In this document: piece after piece, positions 1-7,144 of the stretch
Layout: each line of letters opens with the position of its first letter
How positions within the stretch are numbered: the first letter of the stretch is position 1
Assembly (NCBI GenBank): GCA_022565015.1
Contig: JADFKI010000108.1
Coordinates: 1-10,939, forward strand
Source: Chloroflexota bacterium
Lineage (GTDB): Bacteria > Chloroflexota > Dehalococcoidia > Lucifugimonadales > JADFKI01
Length of the DNA stretch: 10,939 bases
Direction of reading: 5' to 3'
Made by a program: the position numbers and the translations under genes
Notes under the pieces: generated by a model
Seen by the model: only the letters and a program-made list of their open reading frames with translations
The model's database searches: none
What the model was told of the DNA's origin: nothing

Positions 1-257
1 CGCTTGGTGTTTCTGGTGCGAAACTCTTCGCCGTTGAGCCATTTGGCCAGAGTCGACAACGTAGTCGATCCAGAGGCGTAGTCCTTGAACAACTTAGTAA
101 CCGCTGGTCCCTCTTTGGATTGGACGTGGATGCTGCCTGGATGCTCAGGCTTACACCGGAGTATCCGGACTCCGTCTTGCTTCACCCTGCAGGACTCGTA
201 CCCGAAGGGAATTGACCCGAGCTGCTTACCCTGACGCGCCCTTTCGCCTATGCCCTT
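1..257 (-). pseudogene. Large serine recombinase fragment (Recombinase domain, partial)
   Basis: Reading the minus strand with codons at 255-257, 252-254 and so on gives an open frame that runs off the left edge. It starts around RKGIGERARQGKQLG, continues through GSIPFGYES, then DPEHPG-like CKPEHPGSIHV, KEGPAVTKLFKDYASGSTTL, and ends in LAKWLNGEEFRTRNTK. This order (basic G-x-x-PFGY, then E-A/G-x-x-V-x-x-L/I-F-x-x-Y-A-S-G, then L-x-x-W-L-N-x-x-G/E-F-x-T-R) is that of the Recombinase domain following the catalytic domain in large serine recombinases. The N-terminal resolvase domain with its catalytic serine is not upstream: that place is taken by a macro-domain fragment in another frame, and this frame meets a TGA at 309-311. 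No start codon with a ribosome site is visible. I infer a decayed or rearranged remnant; the rest lies outside the window, so whether the 3' end is intact is unknown. Recombinase identity is fairly sure; inactivity is inferred. Confidence 0.72.
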
Positions 258-667
258 CCTGTGCCCGGCACGGCAACCGTGCAGACGTCCTCGCTCACGG
301 CACGACCATCAGGGAAGCGTCCATGCAGGACGAGAAGGATGACCGCACGCATAGTGAGGTACACGTTGACTGTGTCGCTCAGTATCACGGGCACACGCAT
401 CGTCGGGGCCGAGATCACAAAGGGAATGCGAGAGTTGTCCGTGGGCACGATTTCCGCGACGCCGACCAGAAGCTCGCCGTGATGCTTGTCGCGTATGACA
501 TCCTGCAATCGCTCTTGAACGTGCCAACCGAAGAATCGTGAGATTCGCATGTCCAGACCACCGTCCATATAGCCGAAGCTGTTTGCAGGACTGACCGATG
601 CGTCGCAGTCGACTTCAAATATGGAACCTGATTGCACAGAGACCCGTGGACATCCTTGAAAATGCTC
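248..667 (-). pseudogene. Macro-domain protein, truncated at both ends
   Basis: The minus-strand frame reads EHFQGCPRVSV, then QSGSIFEVDCDASVSPANS, FGYMDGGLD, FGWHVQERLQ, KHHGELLVGVAEI, IPFVISAPTMRVPVIL, DTVNVYL, and ends VCTVAVPGTGRA at a TAG (248-250). The D-A-x-V-S-P-A-N-S-F-G-x-M-D-G-G-x-D block is the first ligand loop of macro (ADP-ribose-binding) domains, and APTMRVP is characteristic of a bacterial subfamily. The second loop, normally PGLGTGxG followed by about 20-30 residues, is lost: the sequence collapses into PGTG and then stops where recombinase homology begins. At the 5' end similarity continues upstream of the only possible start (GTG 635-637) to residue E at 665-667, and a TAG at 668-670 closes the frame; the usual first 20 or so residues are missing. 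A macro domain without its second loop should not bind ADP-ribose normally. Family call strong; pseudogene status inferred from both ends. Confidence 0.78.
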
Positions 668-1028
668 CTACAATCCAGGCCGCCATCATGACCACGGCTA
701 CGGCTATTTCAGTTGCAACCGGCAAGGAGGCGCCCGCTACTCCGACGGCGCGCGCGGTAGCCCAGGCCGTACCTACGCCGGTATCCACTTCGACACCTCA
801 CCCGACGGCGACTGTTACGCCGCCCTTGGGCCGGGGCCGCCGGTACTTCCGGTGGCTCCTGCGCCTCCCAGTCAGCCTCCTGTGGAACCTGAGGCGCCAC
901 CTGTGGCTGAAAGAGCAGGCGGTTTAGGCACGGCTACGATCGTGATACTTGTTGTCGTTGGCATCGCGGTGCTGGCAGGCGTCGCGGTAGTCGGGCAGGG
1001 CCTGTGGTCAAGAAGGCGACAAGCGTAG
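660..1028 (+). pseudogene. C-terminal fragment of a membrane-anchored surface protein
   Basis: A 122-codon frame opens just after a TGA at 657-659 and ends at TAG 1026-1028, with no ATG and no plausible start near its beginning. It reads YNPGRHHDHGYGYFSCNRQG, later TYAGIHFDTSPDGDCYAALG, then a Pro/Ala/Val linker (about codons 58-84, with PPVLPVAPAPPSQPPVEPEA), then one hydrophobic helix (about codons 93-112, TIVILVVVGIAVLAGVAVVG) and a short basic tail WSRRRQA. This is the standard end of an exported protein held in the membrane by its C-terminus, the basic tail being cytoplasmic. The extracellular domain is cut off at the junction with the macro fragment and I do not recognise what remains of it. 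The two cysteines (codons 19 and 52) could form a disulfide outside. Frame choice is supported by the coherent linker-helix-basic tail order. Confidence 0.6.
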
Positions 1029-1572
1029 ATCAGGGGGGTTTTCGAGTAACCGATGCTGCCTTACAGCAGGTGAGGGAGACTTCGGAAGTGTAGGACTTCG
1101 GACCTAAGTTTTTCACGCCGGCAGACCCCTTTCAACTCGACGTTGATATCTCAGCCTTAGGAGAGGAGCCTGCGGCGAATGATGGGATTATTGCTACGCC
1201 GCGACTGCGATCTCAAATCCGTGTTTCAGGCAGTGTTCAACGCTCGGGGCTGACTGACAAGCCCGTAGCGCGGCTAGCGTCAGGGCTGAGCCAATGATGT
1301 TGTCAACTGCCTTCAACCTGCGGGCGCCGCGGTGGGCCTGGTCTTCCTATCAACACCTGGGGCCGCCTTAACGCTCGACGATAACACCGTAAACCTTGCT
1401 GCGACAGACCGGATCATCCACATTTTAATGGAGCTCGATGCGGGCCCTGGTGGGTCACACGGCCGACTGAACAGTCCGCATTCGTGCGGTGACACCGTTC
1501 TGAAGCAGGCTCGTGGGTTGTTGATTGCGGGGTATGTGTCAATAAGCGCTTGTTTGCGATACGATTTCAAGC
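1029..1572. other. Intergenic stretch with no assignable gene; possible gene debris
   Basis: No reading frame here has a credible start, ribosome site and family signature. Open but startless stretches exist: plus 1094-1297 (67 codons, beginning DFGPKFFTPADPFQLD), plus 1290-1622 in another frame (AAVGLVFLSTPGAALTLDDN), and minus 1194-1346 (ending KHGFEIAVAA). They overlap on opposite strands, so at most one set can be coding. The region follows three truncated genes and may be further debris. It must also contain the promoter of the propeller gene at 1573, but I see no convincing -35/-10 pair. A small inverted repeat CGGTG-A-CACCG lies at 1487-1497. Confidence 0.4.
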
Positions 1573-2970
1573 ATGGCAACAGATATCTTATGCCCTATCT
1601 GCGGGCAACAGAACTCCACTGAATCTCACTTCTGCACAGGTTGCAGGGCAAACCTGTCCCAGGGCAATATCGTGGCTGGAGAAGCGGCGGAGGAGCAGCA
1701 CGGAAGGCGACTCGCGGCTGCAAGGCGAAAACGTCTGACCATATGGGGTATTGTCGCCGCGATGGTATTGGTCATAGGCGGCTGGATGGGCTACACGAAT
1801 CTCGGACCTGCTCGTTTTCTGCCCCCGCCATTTTCGGAAATCACCGCCGCGCCCGTGGGTGGGGACTGGCCCATGTTCCAGCGCGACCCTGCCCATAGGG
1901 CGTTCGTCACTGGAGAAGGCATCGTACCGATGGGCCGTCTGAAGTGGCGCTTCGATATCGACGCTCCCATCTTCTCATCGCCGGCGGTGGTCGGAGACCT
2001 GGTGTATCTGAGTACTGGAGACGGAAGAGTCCTGGCCCTCGATGCTGCGTCCGGAAACCTTTTATGGGAATACGAGGTAGGTGCTCCTGTTAACTCTTCG
2101 CCGGCCGTAGCAGGCGACCTGGTCTTTATCGGACTTAGAGACGGCAGGGTACTTGCGCTGAATAGAGAGGCGGGTGAGATACAGTGGGAATTCAAGACCG
2201 GCGAGCTGGTGTACTCGTCTCCCGCGGTCTACCAGGGGGTTGTGTACATCGGCTCGGGCGATGGCAGATTGTATGCGCTGGACGCGATATCGGGCGAGGA
2301 GCGCTGGAGCTATCTTACCGGAGGCCGCGTAACCTCTGGCCCTGCCGTGAACCAGGAAGTGACCGCGTTCGTTTCCCAGGACAGGTACCTTTACCTGATA
2401 GACACCTCGACGGGCAAACGTCGTTTGGGCTTTCCGACATCACCCGTCGGGGGATCGCCCACAATCCATGAGAACCTTGTGCTCATAGCCGATAAAGACG
2501 GGGTCGTGAGGGCGATTGACTGGCGGAAGAGAGAGCTGCCGTTGGAGAAGGTAGCACGGCGTGTGAGAACTCAACTATTCATATGGGGCATGGTGGGTTC
2601 CCTTCCACCCCACAAGGGTTTTGTGTGGGGATTCCGAGAGTCCGGGGAGAGCTTCGTAGGCACGCCGGTGGTGGCTAACGGCGCTGTCTATATAGGCTCG
2701 GCCTCGGGAACCTTGTTTGCCTTGAACGAGTCCACGGGGGAACTGGTATGGAAGTTTCGCGGGGAGGTTGGAATAACCACATCGCCGTCGGTCGCGGGCG
2801 AAACCGTTTTCGTCGGAGATGAAAATGGCCGTCTATATGCTATTAACGCCCTGACGGGCGGCCTGCAGTGGCAATTCATGGCCGACGCTTCAATTTCATC
2901 CACGCCGGTGATCGCAAACGGCACGCTCTACATCACGTCCATGGGCGGGACCCTGTACGCGATCCAATAG
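1573..2970 (+). CDS. Zinc-ribbon, membrane-anchored PQQ-type beta-propeller protein
   Basis: The 465-residue product begins with a four-cysteine zinc ribbon (C7-x2-C10, C21-x2-C24). A charged linker with RRKR at 51-54 follows, then one membrane helix (about 55-74). By the positive-inside rule the ribbon is cytoplasmic and the rest is outside. From about residue 97 (DWPMFQRDPAHRAF) come repeated blades of the PQQ-like/BamB type: VYxGxxDGRLYALDAxSGExxW with variations, through to the C-terminal GGTLYAIQ, about seven blades. No quinoprotein dehydrogenase active site is visible, so a binding, scaffold or sensor role is more likely than catalysis. A 45-residue insertion (about 317-361, WRKRELPLEK to RESGESF) interrupts the propeller. 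The ATG is chosen because the first cysteine lies six residues after it; the upstream ribosome site is poor. The gene ends 74 bases from the convergent permease gene. Confidence 0.85.
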   Translation: MATDILCPICGQQNSTESHFCTGCRANLSQGNIVAGEAAEEQHGRRLAAARRKRLTIWGIVAAMVLVIGGWMGYTNLGPARFLPPPFSEITAAPVGGDWPMFQRDPAHRAFVTGEGIVPMGRLKWRFDIDAPIFSSPAVVGDLVYLSTGDGRVLALDAASGNLLWEYEVGAPVNSSPAVAGDLVFIGLRDGRVLALNREAGEIQWEFKTGELVYSSPAVYQGVVYIGSGDGRLYALDAISGEERWSYLTGGRVTSGPAVNQEVTAFVSQDRYLYLIDTSTGKRRLGFPTSPVGGSPTIHENLVLIADKDGVVRAIDWRKRELPLEKVARRVRTQLFIWGMVGSLPPHKGFVWGFRESGESFVGTPVVANGAVYIGSASGTLFALNESTGELVWKFRGEVGITTSPSVAGETVFVGDENGRLYAINALTGGLQWQFMADASISSTPVIANGTLYITSMGGTLYAIQ

Positions 2971-3044
2971 GCAGCGGCCTGAAGGTAGTGGCGCACGGGC
3001 ATTTCGCATGATATCGCCCGATTGGGAACGCAGATATTGGACCT

Positions 3045-3953
3045 CTAAACGCCTCGTAGGCGCGGGTCCAGGACATCCCGCAGTGCATCGCCAAAGAGGT
3101 TGAAGCCGTACACCGCAAGGGTCAGGGCGAGCCCGGGCCAGATGGCCATCCACGGCGCCACGACGAAATAGTCCCTGGCCGGTCCCGACAGCATTCCTCC
3201 CCAGGAGGGCGCCGGTGGTGGAACTCCCAGTCCCAGGAAGCTGAGCGTGGCCTCCGTGAGAATTGCAATGCCGAGGGCGCCCGTCGATATGATTAGCCAG
3301 GGCGCTACACACTGGGGCATGATGTGCGACAACATAATGCGGACGTCGCCTGCGCCTAGAGCCCGGGCAGCGTCTACGAATTGCGCTTCTTTTATCGACA
3401 GCGCCTGGGAACGCACAACCCGGTTTGCTCGGGGAATCTGGACGATGCCGATGGCAAATATGATGAAGAAGAGTGACTGCCCGAGAGCAGCGGTGACGGC
3501 CAGGGCAAGAATCAGGGTGGGGATTGCCATGAGCGTGTCCATCAGGCGCTGCATGATCTGGTCTACCCTGCCTCCGAACCAGGCGCTGACTATTCCCAGA
3601 ATTCCACCCAGGCCCGATCCGAATGCCACGGACGCGAAGCCCACCAGGAGGGATACCCGAGCGCCTATCATCATTCGGCTCCACAGGTCCCTACCCATCT
3701 GGTCGGTGCCCAGCCAGTGGCTCAAGTTTGGGCCGACCAACTTGTCACGGAGGTTCCACTCTACCGGGTCATAGAAGGAAATCCACTCCCCCGCAATGGC
3801 CATTATCGACATGACGATGATGATAGCAGCGCCTGCGGCCCCAAGAGGCTTGTTGACAAGGAATCCAGTTATCGTCTTCCAGGGACTCCAGGACCGTCTC
3901 GGCCCCGCTCCCGCATATGCTGAAAGACCTGTTCCCTCTTGTTGCGTTGCCAT
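3045..3953 (-). CDS. dppC: DppC/OppC-type ABC importer permease
   Basis: The 302-residue product is an inner-membrane permease of the peptide/nickel/opine ABC importer class. An N-terminal helix (about 39-59) is followed by an exported loop and the family signature GTDQMGRDLWSR (82-93). The BPD_transp_1 domain follows, with its cytoplasmic EAA loop at about 194-213 (DAARALGAGDVRIMLSHIMP), which docks the ATPase. SFLGLGVPPPAPSWG (238-252) and the C-terminal DPRLRGV are also typical of DppC. Length matches the family. The start is ATG 3951-3953, preceded by a good Shine-Dalgarno AGGGGG at 3959-3964. It is the last gene of the operon, 23 bases after the DppB-type gene. Substrate cannot be deduced; dipeptide, oligopeptide or another small molecule are all possible. 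No ATPase gene accompanies it. Confidence 0.93.
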   Translation of the reverse strand: MATQQEGTGLSAYAGAGPRRSWSPWKTITGFLVNKPLGAAGAAIIIVMSIMAIAGEWISFYDPVEWNLRDKLVGPNLSHWLGTDQMGRDLWSRMMIGARVSLLVGFASVAFGSGLGGILGIVSAWFGGRVDQIMQRLMDTLMAIPTLILALAVTAALGQSLFFIIFAIGIVQIPRANRVVRSQALSIKEAQFVDAARALGAGDVRIMLSHIMPQCVAPWLIISTGALGIAILTEATLSFLGLGVPPPAPSWGGMLSGPARDYFVVAPWMAIWPGLALTLAVYGFNLFGDALRDVLDPRLRGV

Positions 3954-3976
3954 TCATACCCCCTGACGGGAAATCT

Positions 3977-4945
3977 CTAACTGTCGTACCGCACCCGCGG
4001 GTCCAGCCAGCCGTAGGAGAGGTCCACCAACAGATTGATCAGAACCACCGCCGCGGCGAACACGAGGACCATGGACTGCACCACGGGGAAGTCCCTTACC
4101 AGCATACCTTCAATTATGTAGCTGCCTATCCCGGGCAGGGTGAAGATCCGCTCCATGACCACCGACCCCCCGAGGGCTAACGCGGTGGTAATCCCAACTA
4201 TGGTAATCACGGGGATGAAGGCGTTCTTCAACGCATGGCGAAACGTGACTACGGAGCCCCGCAATCCCTTGGCGTGGGCTGTCCTGATGTAGTCCTGTCG
4301 CAGCACCTCCAGCATGGTGGACCGCATCATCCTGGCCTTTGTGGCTGCGCCGATGTAGCCGAGCATGAGGGACGGCCATATGAACTGATTCAGGTTTTCC
4401 CAGGGGTTCTCGAAGAAAGGCACGTACCCCAGGGGAGGGTTCCAGTTAAGGAGATACGCCCCGCCAACCAGAAAAAGAGTAGCGCTCCAGAAGGATGGCA
4501 TGGAGAGGCCTGCCAACGATACGATCCTCACGACGTAGTCTAACAAGGTGTCCCGCTTCAGGGCCATCACGATTCCCGCGGGGATCCCGACGACTACGGC
4601 GATTATCTGGGACAGTATGACCAGCTCCAGGGTCACGGTAATCTTTACCTTGAACTCCTCAAAGACGCTCGCGCCTCTGAAAAGCGACTTTCCCCAGTCC
4701 CCGGTAACAAAGTTTCCTATCCACTTGAAGTACTGAATATGCAAAGGAGCGTTCAGACCCAGGCTTTCCCGAATCCGCTCCAGCTGCTCGTCGGTGATCT
4801 CCGCCGCCTCCCCTCCCGACTGCGCGACCGCGATCATCTGTGCCACGTCCCCTGGAGCTATCCTCATGAGGGCGAAGATAAACAACGAAACCATGACAGC
4901 CGTCAGTGCACCAAAAATTAACCGGCGCGCTAAATAACGTTGCAT
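3977..4945 (-). CDS. dppB: DppB/OppB-type ABC importer permease
   Basis: The 322-residue product is the partner permease of the DppC-type protein. It has the usual N-terminal helix (about 9-27) ending in RIAPGD, the extracellular segment with GDWGKSL (82-88), and the BPD_transp_1 domain. Its EAA loop at about 219-245 (YIRTAHAKGLRG then HALKNAFIP) contacts the ATPase. LPGIGSYI (270-277) and the end SYGWLDPRVRY are standard for DppB. Its length is normal. ATG 4943-4945 is preceded by AGGTGA at 4949-4954 with a short three-base spacer. It sits 90 bases downstream of the binding-protein gene with a strong hairpin between, and 23 bases upstream of the DppC gene, so the three are most likely one transcription unit. 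The gene symbol denotes the family, not a proven substrate. Confidence 0.93.
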   Translation of the reverse strand: MQRYLARRLIFGALTAVMVSLFIFALMRIAPGDVAQMIAVAQSGGEAAEITDEQLERIRESLGLNAPLHIQYFKWIGNFVTGDWGKSLFRGASVFEEFKVKITVTLELVILSQIIAVVVGIPAGIVMALKRDTLLDYVVRIVSLAGLSMPSFWSATLFLVGGAYLLNWNPPLGYVPFFENPWENLNQFIWPSLMLGYIGAATKARMMRSTMLEVLRQDYIRTAHAKGLRGSVVTFRHALKNAFIPVITIVGITTALALGGSVVMERIFTLPGIGSYIIEGMLVRDFPVVQSMVLVFAAAVVLINLLVDLSYGWLDPRVRYDS

Positions 4946-4978
4946 GAGTCACCTATATCTGAGACGCCCTATACTTTG

Positions 4979-5015
4979 TCAGAGGGGGGAGGGGCATCGC
5001 GACTCCCCCCTCTGA
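4979..5015 (-). promoter_or_regulatory. GC-rich stem-loop between binding-protein and permease genes
   Basis: A perfect 13-base-pair inverted repeat pairs 4979-4991 (TCAGAGGGGGGAG) with 5003-5015, leaving an 11-base loop. It lies 21 bases after the stop codon of the binding-protein gene and 33 bases before the DppB start. On the transcribed minus strand it is followed by CAAAGTAT, with no U-tract, so it is unlikely to be a full intrinsic terminator for the operon. On the plus strand it is followed by GTTTT, but no plus-strand gene ends here. A stable hairpin at this place in importer operons commonly protects the 3' end of the binding-protein message or causes partial termination, giving more binding protein than permease. 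That role is inference. Confidence 0.6.
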
Positions 5016-5035
5016 GTTTTCACGGCTGCATCTAG

Positions 5036-7051
5036 TTATCGATCAAGCCACACCCTCTCCCATTGGGCCCATTTGACCTGGGACGGGAAGGGGCCCAGGG
5101 TCCAGCCTTTCACATCCGCACGCCAGGCGGGGAAGACATTAGACCACGGGAACGGGATCAAGTAAAAGGCTTCCGTGGCCAGCTTGCGCTCTATTTCGTA
5201 GACCATCTGCTGGCGCTTCAACACGTCGAGCTCCTTGGATTGGGCTCGCGCCATCGCCTCTAGCTCCGCGGCCAACCCTGCGGGCTCGGCTATCTCGGCC
5301 CCGGTCACCTGGTAGTACTTACTCTCAAACTCAGGGACCAGCGAGATCATGTAATAGTCATCCGGGTCCCCGACGACCGTAGTGACCTTGGAGCCGTAGT
5401 GCGTATCGTAATTTTCGGCGATGTACCTCTCGGTTTGGACCGCAGATTCAACTGCGTCAATTGTCACTTCGACGCCCACGTTCCTCGCCAACTGGTCCTT
5501 TATGAACAGGCAGCCGTCGAGATATATCTGGGAGCTCTGCGCCATGCAGGAGAAGGAGAACCGGGCATCCTTTCCAAAGGCCTCGTCCAGCAGGCGGTTG
5601 GCCTCGGCGATGTCCTCGACCTTGCCGGCACCCTGCCGCCAGCCCGGCAACGACATAATCTCGTCGTTCGGGAGCGCCCAGATCGTGCCCGGGGGCATCC
5701 AGTTCGTCGGCCGGATCACCCCTGGGAGAGTCCCGGCGAGGGTGAAGTCTACCCATTCATCCCGGTCTATGGCCAGGTGAAGGGCCTTCCTCACGTTCAC
5801 GTTTTCAAAGGGAGCCCTGTTCATGTTCAGCTGCAATCCCTTGCCCCAGGAGTGCGCGACCGGCTCGATCACTATCTCGTTGACGAAGCTCCTCTGAACC
5901 TGCGCCACCTGGGCCGGCAGCAGGGAAGCGCTTCCCTCGCCGAAGTAGTCGATCTGTCCCGTGACGAGAGAGGCAAACCTTGTCGTGCCGTCCTTCATGA
6001 TGAAATGGTCCATACCGTCCAGCAGCGGCAAGCCCTCCCTGAAGTAGTCGGGATTTGCCTCTACCCTGGAAACGACGTCGGACTGGAATTCGATTGGCGA
6101 AAAGGCCCCCGTGCCCGTGCCGTACAGGAAGGTCTCCGGCGTCGTGTCGTTCATGCACAGGCCGCATTCGCTTTCCAGCCATTCGATAAAGTCTTTGTCC
6201 ATGTTGTTGGGCATTCCCCTGCCGCCGGCGAACATGGTGATCGTCCTTGCCAGGGGTTCCTTAAGATCTACCTTGAATACGTAGCCCAGCGGTCCTTCAG
6301 GGCAGGATGTGCCCTTAAGGTGTGTGAGCGCCGACCTTGGGCCGGTCTTCAAGGTTCGTACTCTTTCTTCCGCCGGATTGACGGCATACTCCAGGCTGGC
6401 CAGGGCGTCCTCACAGGTGAACTCGTCACCGGAGACGCCGGTGACCGCCGCCGGCAGGTTGGGATTGTTCTGGAACTTCACGCCCTCTCGCAGCTTGAAG
6501 GTTACAGTTGTGCCGTTCCCGGACATATCCCAGGTCTCGGCCAGGTCGCCCTCGATTTGCCCACTAACCCCTACCCACGGGTCAAACCGCAGCAGCGCGT
6601 TATACGTGGGCAGGAACTGCGGCCCCTCGAAGCTGTGGCCATAGCCGGGGTCGTGTCCGATGAGGGTGTGAGACGCGCCGTACCTGAGGATACCGCCGGA
6701 CTTGGGCTGCCCCCACTCCGGCTTATACCCTGGGCCCCGCAAGTAACGGGCCATCCATGTCAAATCCGTCGCCTCCGGCCTGGGCGTGGGAACCGCCGTG
6801 GGAGCCGCAGCGACCGGCGCAGGAGCCGTTGGCGCAGTCTGCGCAGGCAAGGCCGGCGCGGCCGGTGCCGGTGCGGCGGGTTGCTGTGGCGCGGCTCGAG
6901 TAATGGGTTGCTGTGCCGGCGCCGGCGCCACGGGAACGGCGGCGGGGGCTACAGGCGCTGCCACAGGAGCTTCAGCAGCCCCACATGCCAGCACTATCGC
7001 CATGATAAGTGATGTCACCGAAACAAGTGCCAAACGCCTCGTTGATCTCAT
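5036..7051 (-). CDS. ABC importer substrate-binding lipoprotein (SBP_bac_5 family)
   Basis: The 671-residue product captures substrate outside the cell for the two permeases encoded downstream. It starts with a lipoprotein signal (MRSTRR, hydrophobic core, lipobox VLAC with C23 as the lipid-modified residue). A low-complexity Ala/Pro/Val/Gln linker (about 24-93) follows, then the family 5 binding domain: GGILRYGAS, YNALLRFDPW, LAETWDMSGNGTTVTFKLREG, and the late NVRKALHLAIDRDEW block. The ATG at 7049-7051 is chosen over in-frame ATGs at 7073-7075 and 7106-7108 because it has the ribosome site AAGGGAG at 7060-7066 and places the signal peptide directly at the N-terminus. The protein is longer than typical DppA (about 530-600) mostly because of the linker. 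Ligand is unknown. It is the first gene of the operon. Confidence 0.92.
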   Translation of the reverse strand: MRSTRRLALVSVTSLIMAIVLACGAAEAPVAAPVAPAAVPVAPAPAQQPITRAAPQQPAAPAPAAPALPAQTAPTAPAPVAAAPTAVPTPRPEATDLTWMARYLRGPGYKPEWGQPKSGGILRYGASHTLIGHDPGYGHSFEGPQFLPTYNALLRFDPWVGVSGQIEGDLAETWDMSGNGTTVTFKLREGVKFQNNPNLPAAVTGVSGDEFTCEDALASLEYAVNPAEERVRTLKTGPRSALTHLKGTSCPEGPLGYVFKVDLKEPLARTITMFAGGRGMPNNMDKDFIEWLESECGLCMNDTTPETFLYGTGTGAFSPIEFQSDVVSRVEANPDYFREGLPLLDGMDHFIMKDGTTRFASLVTGQIDYFGEGSASLLPAQVAQVQRSFVNEIVIEPVAHSWGKGLQLNMNRAPFENVNVRKALHLAIDRDEWVDFTLAGTLPGVIRPTNWMPPGTIWALPNDEIMSLPGWRQGAGKVEDIAEANRLLDEAFGKDARFSFSCMAQSSQIYLDGCLFIKDQLARNVGVEVTIDAVESAVQTERYIAENYDTHYGSKVTTVVGDPDDYYMISLVPEFESKYYQVTGAEIAEPAGLAAELEAMARAQSKELDVLKRQQMVYEIERKLATEAFYLIPFPWSNVFPAWRADVKGWTLGPFPSQVKWAQWERVWLDR

Positions 7052-7059
7052 CAGTCGCT

Positions 7060-7066
7060 CTCCCTT
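7060..7066 (-). promoter_or_regulatory. Ribosome binding site deciding the start of the binding-protein gene
   Basis: AAGGGAG on the minus strand, with its GGGAG core eight bases upstream of the ATG at 7049-7051. It favours this ATG over two earlier in-frame ATGs, which would put hydrophilic residues before the signal peptide. Confidence 0.75.
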
Positions 7067-7111
7067 AGTTTTCATACAATCTAGCCCAGCCCGAAGATCG
7101 CATCCCATTTT

Positions 7112-7140
7112 TTCCTATCACCCGAATATCAGGTTATCAA
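7112..7140 (-). promoter_or_regulatory. Possible promoter of the importer operon
   Basis: On the minus strand TTGATA (7135-7140, five of six matches to the -35 consensus) is followed after 17 bases by TAGGAA (7112-7117, a weak -10). Transcription would begin near 7105, giving a leader of about 50 bases before the ATG. The -10 is poor; an alternative farther upstream is TTTAGA, 17 bases, GATAAT, in the 7200-7245 region. Confidence 0.25.
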
Positions 7141-7144
7141 GCGC

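Noticed and set aside
212..541. Plus-strand 109-codon frame opposite the macro fragment
   Set aside because: It is the complement of a well-recognised macro-domain sequence and has no family motif of its own.
598..927. Plus-strand frame with Thr/Pro-rich composition (PTARAVAQAVPTPVSTSTPH)
   Set aside because: It resembles a Thr/Pro linker but degenerates into an Arg/Trp-rich tail. The frame shifted by two bases gives a coherent linker, membrane helix and basic tail through to 1028.
1313..1579. Minus-strand 88-codon frame upstream of the propeller gene
   Set aside because: Ser/Arg/Pro-rich, no family motif, and overlapped by equally plausible plus-strand open stretches.
2996..3020. CGGGC / GCCCG inverted repeat between the convergent propeller and permease genes as a terminator
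   Set aside because: The stem has only five base pairs, a 15-base loop and no T-run on either side.
2896..3684. Minus-strand 262-codon frame overlapping the DppC gene
   Set aside because: It overlaps the recognised permease in a different frame, is His/Arg/Pro-rich and has no motif; it is a shadow.
5399..7012. Very long plus-strand open frame (537 codons) antisense to the binding-protein gene
   Set aside because: Its composition is that of a GC-rich shadow (Arg, Gly, Leu, His) and the opposite strand encodes a clear SBP_bac_5 lipoprotein with signal peptide and ribosome site.
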